A stretch of 64,000 nt of DNA from Salinimicrobium gaetbulicola. GTDB lineage: Bacteria > Bacteroidota > Bacteroidia > Flavobacteriales > Flavobacteriaceae. How positions within the stretch are numbered: position 1 is the stretch's first letter; each line of letters starts with the position of its first letter. Below the pieces are notes generated by a model that was not told the DNA's origin, did not search any database, and saw only the letters and a list, made by a program, of their open reading frames with translations. Positions 53,365-60,919 of the stretch are shown in pieces. Location of the stretch: NCBI RefSeq assembly GCF_042676025.1, contig NZ_JBHTJP010000002.1:1-64000 (forward strand). The letters are read 5' to 3'. Position numbers and translations under genes: made by a program.

Positions 53365-53392
53365 AAAATGGTCCGGAATTCCGGACCATTTT
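53365..53392. terminator. Perfectly palindromic bidirectional terminator
   Basis: A 28-bp perfect palindrome (arm AAAATGGTCCGGAA, no loop bases) lies directly after the YCF48-like stop, with T-rich DNA on the right. It separates convergent genes. Confidence 0.85.
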
Positions 53393-53405
53393 AGTTTTTC
53401 TTTCT

Positions 53406-53840
53406 CTATTTCTGAGAGTTTTGGCGCTCACGGTATTCTCTCATTAATTTTCTATTGAATTCCTCTTCGATCTTTTTAAGCTCCATGATCTTTTTGGCTG
53501 AAAAGAACTTTTTAAGATTTTCAAAGTATTGTTTCTTCAGAAGAAAATCTTCTCTTTCCAGCTCCACATACTCCTGGAGTTTTTGATTGGCCTGGTCTTC
53601 GCTCATGCATTCCAGGTTCTTGATATCTGCGCGTTCCTTTCTATAAAGCTCACGTCTTTTTTCTTCAAATTCATTGTAAACCGGCCAGAATTGCTGCGCT
53701 TCTTTTGGGGTTAATTTTAAGCCATCAGTAATATAAGCCGTTTTAAGTGCTCTGATCTTTTCGCGATGCTCATCCCGGTCCTGAGCCATAACAGTCAAGG
53801 AACAGGTTAGGAAAAGTGCAATAAATAATACTTTTTTCAT
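53406..53840 (-). CDS. Small exported helical protein, Spy/CpxP-like sensor candidate
   Basis: This 144-residue protein has a signal peptide (MKKVLFIALFLTCSLTVMA) and a long charged helical mature part with KLTPKEAQQFWPVYNEFE. The L-T-x-x-E-A-x-x-F-W-P pattern is typical of flavobacterial homologues and recalls the LTxxQ motif of the periplasmic chaperone-sensors Spy and CpxP. I start at 53840; the longer reading lacks a signal peptide. It is the third gene of a unit with an ECF sigma factor and a membrane anti-sigma candidate, so it may be the signal-sensing part. Confidence 0.85.
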   Translation of the reverse strand: MKKVLFIALFLTCSLTVMAQDRDEHREKIRALKTAYITDGLKLTPKEAQQFWPVYNEFEEKRRELYRKERADIKNLECMSEDQANQKLQEYVELEREDFLLKKQYFENLKKFFSAKKIMELKKIEEEFNRKLMREYRERQNSQK

Positions 53841-53841
53841 T

Positions 53842-54366
53842 TTAATTGTCATTAAGTAGGAGGGAAGGGTCTTCGGTGTTTTCGTTAAGATATTCAAGTA
53901 CTGCTTCCTGGTTAAGATCAGCAGTGACGGGAGTAGCAAAACTAAAATCGCCTTCCTTAATTAAATGGGATTCTTCTGGAGTGGTTAGGTCCAGCTTTTC
54001 TAATAGGTAATTTTCCACGGCAGTGATCTCAAGATCATCATAACCGGTAGATTGGGATCGATCAAAGAACTGAAGGCTAAAGATAACAGCGATAACCGCT
54101 GCAAATCCTGCAGCATAAGATAAATAACGATTTGACACCAGCGAAATAACTTTAGGCTGTTTGATCTTGTTATTTAATTTTTGACTGAGCTTGTCTTCAA
54201 AAGATTCAAAATAATTCTCAGGAACTTTAAAAGGGTTAGGGGAATCTAAATTTTTCTTTTGCTCATTATTTACCAAATCGAGCATACGGGCTTCGAAATC
54301 ACCGAAATAATTTTCGGGGGCTTTGAATCCTGATTTGCTTTTATTTGGTAAATCGTTCTTTTTCAT
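53842..54366 (-). CDS. Membrane anti-sigma factor candidate with duplicated PENYF motif
   Basis: This 174-residue protein has one membrane helix at about residues 82-100 (LSYAAGFAAVIAVIFSLQF). The cytoplasmic N-terminus carries two copies of the same motif, FKAPENYFGDFEARML (14-29) and FKVPENYFESFEDKLS (46-61). The short outer part is acidic. It lies between an ECF sigma gene (32 bp upstream) and a Spy-like gene (1 bp downstream), the place of an anti-sigma factor. It lacks the zinc anti-sigma motif. Sigma binding by the repeats is inferred. Confidence 0.85.
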   Translation of the reverse strand: MKKNDLPNKSKSGFKAPENYFGDFEARMLDLVNNEQKKNLDSPNPFKVPENYFESFEDKLSQKLNNKIKQPKVISLVSNRYLSYAAGFAAVIAVIFSLQFFDRSQSTGYDDLEITAVENYLLEKLDLTTPEESHLIKEGDFSFATPVTADLNQEAVLEYLNENTEDPSLLLNDN

Positions 54367-54398
54367 TTGCTTATTTGACTCTTTCCGGTCTTAAAGGT

Positions 54399-54944
54399 TT
54401 AACCCTGTTTTAAATATTCCTCTATTTTTTTTGTGGCAATATGGTAAGAAGCTTTTAAGGCTCCTTCTGAAGTTCCCAGGATTTCTGAAATTTCTTTGTA
54501 TTTCAAGTCCTGAAAGTACTTCATATTGAAGACCTGCTGTTGTTTTTTAGGTAGCATCGCGATCGCCTTTTGAAGTTTCAGCTGAATCTTATCTCCTTCG
54601 AAATAGACGTCACTTTCCAGGTTATCGATTATTTGTAGCTGAAGCTCTTCTGAAGAGATCTTGAGTTTTTTTGCCTTTTTATTGAGGAAGGTTATGGCTT
54701 CATTGGTCGCAATGCGATACATCCATGAGAATAACTGACTTTCTCCCTTGAATTTATCGATGTTTCTGAAGACCTTTAAAAAGGTATTCTGCAGGACGTC
54801 ATCAGTATCGTCATGATCCTTGACTATATTCCTGATCTGCCAGTACAATCGTTCCTTGTAGAGATCTAATAATTCCCTGAAAGCGGCCTCCTTATGGTTG
54901 GGGTCTTTCAGATTAATTATTAATATTTCTTCGGAAGAATTCAA
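54399..54944 (-). CDS. ECF-type RNA polymerase sigma factor
   Basis: This 181-residue protein has region 2 at about 20-95 (DTDDVLQNTFLKVFRNIDKF, then LFSWMYRIATNEAITFL) and region 4 at about 128-178 (LPKKQQQVFNMKYFQDLKYKEI with EILGTSEGALKASYHIATKKI). It starts a three-gene unit with a membrane anti-sigma candidate and a Spy-like protein. This suggests an envelope-stress circuit. A TATCTTTA sequence 30 bp upstream may be its -7 box. Confidence 0.93.
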   Translation of the reverse strand: MNSSEEILIINLKDPNHKEAAFRELLDLYKERLYWQIRNIVKDHDDTDDVLQNTFLKVFRNIDKFKGESQLFSWMYRIATNEAITFLNKKAKKLKISSEELQLQIIDNLESDVYFEGDKIQLKLQKAIAMLPKKQQQVFNMKYFQDLKYKEISEILGTSEGALKASYHIATKKIEEYLKQG

Positions 54945-55067
54945 GTGCTAACGATATTTTGATAATAAAAGGCTAAAGATAATTTGAATTTATGACACTT
55001 CCGAAGAGGCCATTTTTCTTGAAAACATCGATGAAATACACATAATATAGATAAAATACACAAAAAA

Positions 55068-55098
55068 TTTGTTTGAAAGGATTTTTGTAGTATATTCA
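55068..55098 (+). promoter_or_regulatory. Possible promoter of a small RNA
   Basis: A TTTG (55068-55071) is followed after 19 bp by TATATTCA (55091-55098), close to the Bacteroidota TTTG-N19-TAnnTTTG pattern. No plus-strand gene follows, only the hairpins at 55124-55212. Confidence 0.3.
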
Positions 55099-55103
55099 CA
55101 TTG

Positions 55104-55214
55104 TGAAAAAGTTATCTTTTTTGCTCCAAATTCTGGAGATCTTATCTCCGTAAGCCCCAATACGGTGGATAAGATTAATTGAAAAATGGATGAACCTACT
55201 TCATCCATTTTTTT
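55104..55214 (+). ncRNA. Candidate small RNA with three stem-loops
   Basis: Three hairpins line up on the plus strand. The first is CTCCA/TGGAG (55124-55138). The second is CTTATC..CCGTA paired with TACGG..GATAAG (55141-55173). The last is an intrinsic terminator at 55182-55212 with a T run after it. A promoter-like TTTG-N19-TATATTCA lies upstream. Both flanking genes are on the minus strand, so the first two hairpins are not explained by them. The terminator could instead serve the ABC exporter gene. The boundaries are estimates. Confidence 0.35.
55182..55212. terminator. Strong bidirectional terminator hairpin
   Basis: Arms of 13 bp (AAAAATGGATGAA and TTCATCCATTTTT) pair perfectly over the loop CCTAC. 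It suits the end of the minus-strand ABC exporter gene and, with a longer T run, a plus-strand transcript. Confidence 0.88.
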
Positions 55215-55250
55215 TATTTATAACCTTTTTTAAAATTTCTTTTGTAATAA

Positions 55251-57074
55251 TTAGTCAAAAGACTGCATCTCAACCAGTTTCTGATAGGTCGCTTTTTTGG
55301 CCAGAAGTTCTTCGTGTTTTCCCTGTTCCACGATCTCACCTTTTTGCATTACCACAATTTGGTCTGCATTCTGGATAGTGGAAAGTCTATGGGCGATGAC
55401 AATGGAAGTTCTATTCTTCATCATATTTTCCAAAGCTTTCTGTACCAATCTTTCACTTTCTGTATCAAGAGCTGAAGTGGCTTCATCCAGTATCATGATG
55501 GGCGGATTTTTAAGAACCGCACGTGCTATTGACAGACGCTGCTTTTGCCCGCCACTCAGTTTATTTCCGCTGTCTCCTATATTTGTTTCCAGGCCTTTAG
55601 GCAGGTCCTTTACGAATTCCCAGGCATTGGCGATCTTTAACGCATCAATGATCTCCTCATCTGAAGCATTGTCCTTACCCAGACCCACATTATTCCGTAC
55701 GGTGTCATTAAACAAGATACTGTCCTGCGTCACTAAGCCCATAAGATTACGCAGGGAATGTTTGCTGATATTGCGAATATCTGTTCCATCGATAGTAATA
55801 GAACCCTCATTTACATCGTAAAAACGGGTGATCAAATTCGCGATGGTAGATTTACCACTTCCTGACTGGCCTACTAAAGCGACCGTCGATCCCTTAGGAA
55901 CCTTAATGCTGAAATTCTTTAAAACGTTCTCATCTTCATATTTAAATGAAATGTTTTCGATCTCAACATGCTCATTAAATTCCGTTTTTTCAACGGCGTT
56001 GGGAGAATCTACTATGTTCGATTCAGTTTCTAAAACCTGGAAAATACGTTCTGCAGCTGCATCACCCTTCTTGACACTGTAAGTGGCCTTGCTAATTTGT
56101 TTTGCCGGCGTAAGAATATTGTAGGCCAGCCCCATAAATGCAATAAAAGTGGCCCCGTCTAAAGTACCTTCCACCAAGACCATATTTCCTCCATACCATA
56201 GTATAATCACAATCACGAAAATACCAAGGAATTCACTGGTGGGAGAAGCCAGGTTCTGACGATTTATTAAGCTGTCTAAAATCTGTTTTAGACGGTGGGT
56301 AGATTCTCTAAATTTATGTCTGAATTTATCTTCCGCATTAAAGCCTTTTACGATCTTCAGGCTGGAAAGGGTTTCTTCCACTAAAGAAAGAAAATGTCCG
56401 TTTTCTTCTTGAGCCTGATTGGATTTGCTTTTCAGTTTTTTCCCAATCACCGAAATTATAAACCCTGAAATCGGCAGGAATATAAACACGAAAATTGTCA
56501 AAGTCGGACTCATTAACAACATCGCCAAAATTGTAAAGATGATGGTAAGCGGCTCACGAACGATCAATTCCAGGATCGATAAAAAGGAAGTTTGGACTTC
56601 ATTTACATCGGCCGTGATTCGGGAAATAGTGTCTCCTTTTCTCTTTTCAGAAAAATAAGAAACCGGAAGCGCGAGGATCTTATCATAGATCGCATTTCGA
56701 ACATCCCTTAAAACACCATTTCTCAAAAAGGTAATAAAGAACGCGGCGAGGTAACCGAAGAGGTTTTTCAGAAAGAATAGTACAACCACCACTCCGCAAA
56801 CGAATAGTAAAGCCGAAACTTCATCTTCGTTGATACGCTGAGTAACCTCGTAATTAAAAGTGTCTACCACAAAATCCTTTGCAGAACCCCACCCATCCCA
56901 TTTAGGGGCGATAGCGACCCTTTTTGTCTTATCAAATAAGATTTGGATGACCGGGATCAACGCCAGAAAGGAGAGAGTGCTGAAAAGCGCGTAAAAAATG
57001 TTACAAACAATATTCAGTACCGCAAACCTCTTGTAAGGAAGGGCAAATTGAAGGATCTTCTTAAAATAGTTCAT
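55251..57074 (-). CDS. MsbA-like ABC exporter (fused permease and ATPase)
   Basis: This 607-residue half-transporter has six membrane helices in residues 1 to about 335 and an ATPase domain after about 365. It shows Walker A (VGQSGSGKST), signature (LSGGQKQR), Walker B (PIMILDEATS) and the switch His in VIAHRLS. Homodimers of this kind export lipids or drugs, and MsbA flips lipid A. The first loop contains an unusually long insertion (FDKTKRVAIAPKWDGWGSAK), common in Bacteroidota homologues. It follows the phosphosugar mutase gene by 10 bp. Confidence 0.93.
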   Translation of the reverse strand: MNYFKKILQFALPYKRFAVLNIVCNIFYALFSTLSFLALIPVIQILFDKTKRVAIAPKWDGWGSAKDFVVDTFNYEVTQRINEDEVSALLFVCGVVVVLFFLKNLFGYLAAFFITFLRNGVLRDVRNAIYDKILALPVSYFSEKRKGDTISRITADVNEVQTSFLSILELIVREPLTIIFTILAMLLMSPTLTIFVFIFLPISGFIISVIGKKLKSKSNQAQEENGHFLSLVEETLSSLKIVKGFNAEDKFRHKFRESTHRLKQILDSLINRQNLASPTSEFLGIFVIVIILWYGGNMVLVEGTLDGATFIAFMGLAYNILTPAKQISKATYSVKKGDAAAERIFQVLETESNIVDSPNAVEKTEFNEHVEIENISFKYEDENVLKNFSIKVPKGSTVALVGQSGSGKSTIANLITRFYDVNEGSITIDGTDIRNISKHSLRNLMGLVTQDSILFNDTVRNNVGLGKDNASDEEIIDALKIANAWEFVKDLPKGLETNIGDSGNKLSGGQKQRLSIARAVLKNPPIMILDEATSALDTESERLVQKALENMMKNRTSIVIAHRLSTIQNADQIVVMQKGEIVEQGKHEELLAKKATYQKLVEMQSFD

Positions 57075-57084
57075 TGAATGCAGC

Positions 57085-58815
57085 TTATGCCAGTTTTAGC
57101 TCAGATTTTATTGCATTTACTTTATCTGAAAGCTCTTTTTCTACTGTTCTGTAGTTTTCCTTGCTATCCAGAGGTTCATTGACGCTAATATAGAACTTGA
57201 TCTTTGGTTCGGTTCCACTTGGGCGTGCAGCTACTTTGGTTCCATTCTCAGTGTAATAAATAAGAACATTTGATTTCGGAACTTCCAGTTCTTTAATGTC
57301 TGTATCTGTTAACCCATATTCAAACGCCTTTGAACTCTGATAATCCTCGATCAACACCACCTTTTCACCAATGATCTCTTCTAAAGGGTTGTCTCGTAGA
57401 CCTATCATCATGTTTTTAATTTGTTCAGCGCCATCAAAGCCTTTTTTCACAAGTGAAATAAGTTCTTCCTTGTAGAAGCCATATTTGACGTATAATTCTA
57501 CCAGTTTTTCGTAGAAGGAAATTCCTTCGGCTTTCATTTGCGCTGCGATCTCACAGGCAAGCAGGGTAGAAGTTACCGCGTCTTTATCACGCACAAAATC
57601 TCCCACCATAAATCCGAAGCTTTCTTCACCACCGCCAATAAAATCCAATCCCGGATTGTCCTTGATCATTTTGGCGATCCACTTAAATCCGGTAAGACCT
57701 TCTTTATATTCAACTCCGTAATCCTGTACCATCACACGCATCATAGGAGTAGAAACTATGGTAGATCCAACAAACTCTTTTCCGTTGATCTTGCCTTGCT
57801 TTTTCCATTGCTCTAAAAGGAACCAGGTCATCAACACCATGGTTTGGTTTCCGTTCATCAAAACCAATTCGCCTTCAGGATTCCTTACAGCAACACCTAA
57901 ACGATCACAGTCAGGATCTGTTCCAATAACGATATCTGCATTTTCCTTTTCGGCCAGTTCCAGTGCCATTTTCAATGCTGCAGGCTCCTCTGGGTTAGGA
58001 GATTCTACCGTCGGAAAGTTCCCGTTGGGTTCTCTTTGCTCTTCCACGATCGAAACATTGGTGTAGCCTGCTTTTTCAAGCACCTTCGGGATCATTGTGA
58101 TAGAAGTACCGTGAAGTGACGTGAAAACTATTTTAAGATCTTCTTTTGCTGAAGCAGGAGTGTCAAAACTTCCTTTTTCTACTGAAGCATTGGCGAAGAC
58201 TTCATCAACCTCACTGTCAATAAGGGTGATAAGCTCTTTATTAGCCTCGAATTTAATTTCGTCATATTGAAGTCCGTTGATCTCCTCAATGATCTCAGCA
58301 TCTTGTGGCGGCACCAATTGGCCTCCATCCTGCCAGTAAACTTTATATCCATTGTATTCTGGCGGGTTATGGCTGGCGGTAAGTACGATTCCGCAGTGAC
58401 AGTCAAGATGTTTTACAGAAAATGAAAGTTCAGGGGTTGGTCTCAGATCAGAAAAAAGGAATACCTGAATTCCGTTGGCAGAGAAAACATCGGCTACCAG
58501 CTGAGCAAGTTCCTTACTGTTATTTCTGCAGTCATAGGCGATCACCACTTTTAGATCATCTTCCGGAAACTGCTTTTTAAGGTAGTTTGATATTCCCTGG
58601 GTGTTTTTTCCAAGGGTGTATTTATTGATCTTGTTAGTTCCTACGCCCATAATGCCGCGCATTCCACCTGTACCAAATTCAAGGTCTTTATAGAAACTTT
58701 CCTTTAATTCATCAGGATCATTCTGAAGCATATCCTGAACTTCTTGTTGGGTTTTCTCGTCGAAAGAGGCATTAAGCCATAATTCTGCTTTACTTTTTAT
58801 ATCTGAATAACTCAT
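57085..58815 (-). CDS. Phosphoglucomutase/phosphomannomutase family enzyme
   Basis: This 576-residue alpha-D-phosphohexomutase has the phosphoserine loop TASHNPPEYNGYK (Ser148), the metal loop GTDPDCDRLG, the sugar-binding GGGEESFGF and the phosphate-binding ARPSGTEPKIKFY. It belongs to the large PGM2-like group that may act on glucose, mannose or pentose phosphates. It lies just upstream of the ABC exporter gene, and a glycosyltransferase operon is next to it, which suggests glycan precursor supply. Confidence 0.93.
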   Translation of the reverse strand: MSYSDIKSKAELWLNASFDEKTQQEVQDMLQNDPDELKESFYKDLEFGTGGMRGIMGVGTNKINKYTLGKNTQGISNYLKKQFPEDDLKVVIAYDCRNNSKELAQLVADVFSANGIQVFLFSDLRPTPELSFSVKHLDCHCGIVLTASHNPPEYNGYKVYWQDGGQLVPPQDAEIIEEINGLQYDEIKFEANKELITLIDSEVDEVFANASVEKGSFDTPASAKEDLKIVFTSLHGTSITMIPKVLEKAGYTNVSIVEEQREPNGNFPTVESPNPEEPAALKMALELAEKENADIVIGTDPDCDRLGVAVRNPEGELVLMNGNQTMVLMTWFLLEQWKKQGKINGKEFVGSTIVSTPMMRVMVQDYGVEYKEGLTGFKWIAKMIKDNPGLDFIGGGEESFGFMVGDFVRDKDAVTSTLLACEIAAQMKAEGISFYEKLVELYVKYGFYKEELISLVKKGFDGAEQIKNMMIGLRDNPLEEIIGEKVVLIEDYQSSKAFEYGLTDTDIKELEVPKSNVLIYYTENGTKVAARPSGTEPKIKFYISVNEPLDSKENYRTVEKELSDKVNAIKSELKLA

Positions 58816-58837
58816 TCTTGTTGCTTTTTTTCAGCAA

Positions 58838-58845
58838 CAAAAATA
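58838..58845 (-). promoter_or_regulatory. Bacteroidota -7 box (TATTTTTG) for the phosphosugar mutase
   Basis: The minus strand has an exact TAnnTTTG match 22 bp before the start. A 7-bp hairpin (TTGTTGC/GCAACAA, 58819-58840) lies in the would-be leader. Confidence 0.4.
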
Positions 58846-58867
58846 AGGAATTATGTGGGATAGGGAA

Positions 58868-59827
58868 TTAAATCTGACCGGTTGTTTCGCTGATGCGGTA
58901 TCGTTCCTTATCACGACTGCTTCTCAAGATCAATTCTCCAAGGAATCCTGCAAGAAATAAGAGGGTACCTATGATCATGGTTGTAAGGGAAATGTAAAAC
59001 CACGGATTATCGGTTACCAGGATGCTGGGTTCGCCTTGATAAAGTTTGTAAAGTTTTGAGCCTCCAATCCAGGCAGATGCCAGAAAACCGAAGAAAAACA
59101 TCAAAATTCCGAGGGCACCGAAAAGGTGCATGGGACGTTTCCCAAATTTTGAAAGGAACCAGATGGTTATAAGGTCTAAAAAGCCATTAATGAAGCGTTC
59201 TGCTCCAAATTTTGTTTTCCCGTATTTACGCGCCTGGTGCTGCACTACTTTCTCATCGATCCTGGAGTACCCGGCATTTTTTGCCAGTACCGGGATATAA
59301 CGGTGCATTTCGCCGTACACATCAATATTTTTGACTACTTCTTTGCGGTATGCCTTCAGTCCGCAATTGAAATCGTGAAGCTTCAGGCCTGAAGTTTTTC
59401 TCGCGGCCGCATTGAACAGTTTCGACGGAAGGTTTTTTGCCAGGACAGAATCGTAACGTTTCTTTTTCCATCCTGAAATAAGATCATTATGATCTTTAAT
59501 TATAAGAGAATACAATTCCGGAATTTCTTCAGGGTTATCTTGTAGGTCGGCATCCATGGTGATAACCACATCACCTTCTGCTTTTTCAAAACCTACGTGC
59601 AGTGCCTGGGATTTTCCATAGTTGCGATTGAACTTTAAACCTTTTACCGAAGGATCTTCCGCAGAAAGTTGTTTGATGATCTTCCATGAGTTATCGGTGC
59701 TGCCATCGTCTATAAAGATGATCTCGTAAGAAAAAGAATTGGACCGCATCACAGATGCGATCCAATTGTACAATTCATTTAAAGATTCTTCTTCGTTAAG
59801 AAGTGGTATGACTATCGATAATTGCAT
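58868..59827 (-). CDS. DPM1/GtrB-like family 2 glycosyltransferase
   Basis: This 319-residue enzyme has a GT-A domain beginning MQLSIVIPLLNEEES and containing FIDDGSTDNSW and TMDADLQDNPEEI (the DxD metal site). Two C-terminal membrane helices follow at about 230-310 (LFGALGILMFFFGFLASAW and MIIGTLLFLAGFLGELIL). This layout is that of polyprenyl-phosphate glycosyltransferases such as GtrB and ArnC. I start at 59827; upstream residues in frame are basic and overlap the preceding gene. It follows the DUF4199 gene by 4 bp. The sugar donor is unknown. Confidence 0.92.
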   Translation of the reverse strand: MQLSIVIPLLNEEESLNELYNWIASVMRSNSFSYEIIFIDDGSTDNSWKIIKQLSAEDPSVKGLKFNRNYGKSQALHVGFEKAEGDVVITMDADLQDNPEEIPELYSLIIKDHNDLISGWKKKRYDSVLAKNLPSKLFNAAARKTSGLKLHDFNCGLKAYRKEVVKNIDVYGEMHRYIPVLAKNAGYSRIDEKVVQHQARKYGKTKFGAERFINGFLDLITIWFLSKFGKRPMHLFGALGILMFFFGFLASAWIGGSKLYKLYQGEPSILVTDNPWFYISLTTMIIGTLLFLAGFLGELILRSSRDKERYRISETTGQI

Positions 59828-59831
59828 GTGC

Positions 59832-60365
59832 TTATGCTTTGTTCGGATCTTTTTCTTTGAAAATAAGTGCAATTATAAGCCCAATGATTAGATAAAAACC
59901 TAAACCAAAGACAAATTTTTTCAGTTGGTTTAAAACAGAGAATTGATTGTCATTTTCCAGTTCTGCTAAAGCCTCATTTATACTTGCTTCAGGAGCTCCA
60001 AACTTTTCCATCATTTCCCGAGAGGTTTCAATAGTTAATTCTGTTACAGTTTGGGCTGCTTCAGTATCGACGAATGAAAAAAGAAGAATACTAAATAGAG
60101 TAGCTAGTAAAGTGCCAACAAGAATAATTAGGAAATAAGTGGTAAATGCATTTTTAAAGGAGAAATAAGGTCCTGAATAAATTTTCTTAGCTTTTCTTAC
60201 TCCTATAATGGAGATCACAAGTAGGATAACGAAACTGAAAATTCCAAACCACCATTTTGTAAATAGGGATAGGTCAAATGAATAGGCAAGAGTTGTAATT
60301 AAAATCAGAAAAACACCTAGATAGATGCCAAATGATGTTCCAGTAGACTTAATAGATTTTTCCAT
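59832..60365 (-). CDS. DUF4199 membrane protein
   Basis: This 177-residue protein has four membrane helices with the DUF4199 arrangement: two close N-terminal helices, a third after YFSFKNAFTTYFLIILVG, an acidic extracytoplasmic loop of about 50 residues, then a C-terminal helix (FGLGFYLIIGLIIALIF) and a charged tail. The family is confined mostly to Bacteroidota and has no known function. It often precedes a family 2 glycosyltransferase, as here, so it may be an accessory for that enzyme. Confidence 0.88.
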   Translation of the reverse strand: MEKSIKSTGTSFGIYLGVFLILITTLAYSFDLSLFTKWWFGIFSFVILLVISIIGVRKAKKIYSGPYFSFKNAFTTYFLIILVGTLLATLFSILLFSFVDTEAAQTVTELTIETSREMMEKFGAPEASINEALAELENDNQFSVLNQLKKFVFGLGFYLIIGLIIALIFKEKDPNKA

Positions 60366-60402
60366 TTTTGGTTGTAGTTAGAAAGTTTAATGGATTAGTA
60401 AG

Positions 60403-60410
60403 CAAATATA
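60403..60410 (-). promoter_or_regulatory. Bacteroidota -7 box (TATATTTG) for DUF4199-glycosyltransferase operon
   Basis: The minus strand has an exact TAnnTTTG match 37 bp before the DUF4199 start, in a divergent promoter region with rpmE2. Confidence 0.5.
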
Positions 60411-60442
60411 GTAAATCGTTACATGTTAAGAGAAAACTAAAT

Positions 60443-60471
60443 TTTGATAAAAAATACTCTTACTATATTTG
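60443..60471 (+). promoter_or_regulatory. Full Bacteroidota promoter for rpmE2
   Basis: TTTG (60443-60446) and TATATTTG (60464-60471) stand 17 bp apart, matching the -33/-7 consensus. A second -7-like box, TAAATTTG, lies at 60491-60498, so there may be two start sites ahead of the ATG at 60537. Confidence 0.65.
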
Positions 60472-60536
60472 CAGTTGTGTAAAAAATATTTAAATTTGCA
60501 CCTCGAAAAAATTACAAGTTTTTAAAGAATAAAGAG

Positions 60537-60788
60537 ATGAAGCAGGGAATCCATCCGGAAAATTATAGATTGGTAGCGTTTAAGGACATGTCTAATGACG
60601 AAGTTTTTCTAACGAAATCTACCGCGAACACAAAAGAGACTATTGAGGTTGATGGTAAGGAATATCCTTTAGTGAAATTGGAGATTTCCAGAACTTCTCA
60701 CCCATTCTACACCGGTAAGGCCAAGTTATTGGATACTGCAGGTCGTATCGATAAGTTCAAGAACAAATACGCGAAATTCAAAAAGTAA
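60537..60788 (+). CDS. rpmE2: 50S ribosomal protein L31, type B
   Basis: This 83-residue L31 starts MKQGIHPENYRLVAFKDMS and ends in a Lys-rich tail. There are no cysteines at all, so it is the zinc-free type B form, which serves as the regular L31 in many Bacteroidota. It has strong promoter elements and a clear terminator, as expected of a highly expressed single ribosomal gene. Confidence 0.96.
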   Translation: MKQGIHPENYRLVAFKDMSNDEVFLTKSTANTKETIEVDGKEYPLVKLEISRTSHPFYTGKAKLLDTAGRIDKFKNKYAKFKK

Positions 60789-60811
60789 TTTCCTGTATTC
60801 TTATATTATAG

Positions 60812-60840
60812 AGCCTCCTTACAGGGAGGCTTTTTTTTTG
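60812..60840 (+). terminator. Terminator of rpmE2
   Basis: Arms AGCCTCC and GGAGGCT pair over a short loop and are followed by T9. Confidence 0.9.
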
Positions 60841-60919
60841 CTTTTTTTTAATATAGAAGAATTGCCAGGGGGTTAGGGATATTTAAATTTCCTTGTACCT
60901 TTACTTAAAAGACCAACTA

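Noticed and set aside
55297..55821. 174-codon open frame antisense to the ABC exporter ATPase domain
   Set aside because: It lies opposite the Walker and signature motifs and is a serine-rich shadow.
58819..58840. Hairpin (TTGTTGC/GCAACAA) as terminator of the glycosyltransferase gene
   Set aside because: There is no T run after it on the minus strand, and it overlaps the likely promoter and leader of the phosphosugar mutase gene.
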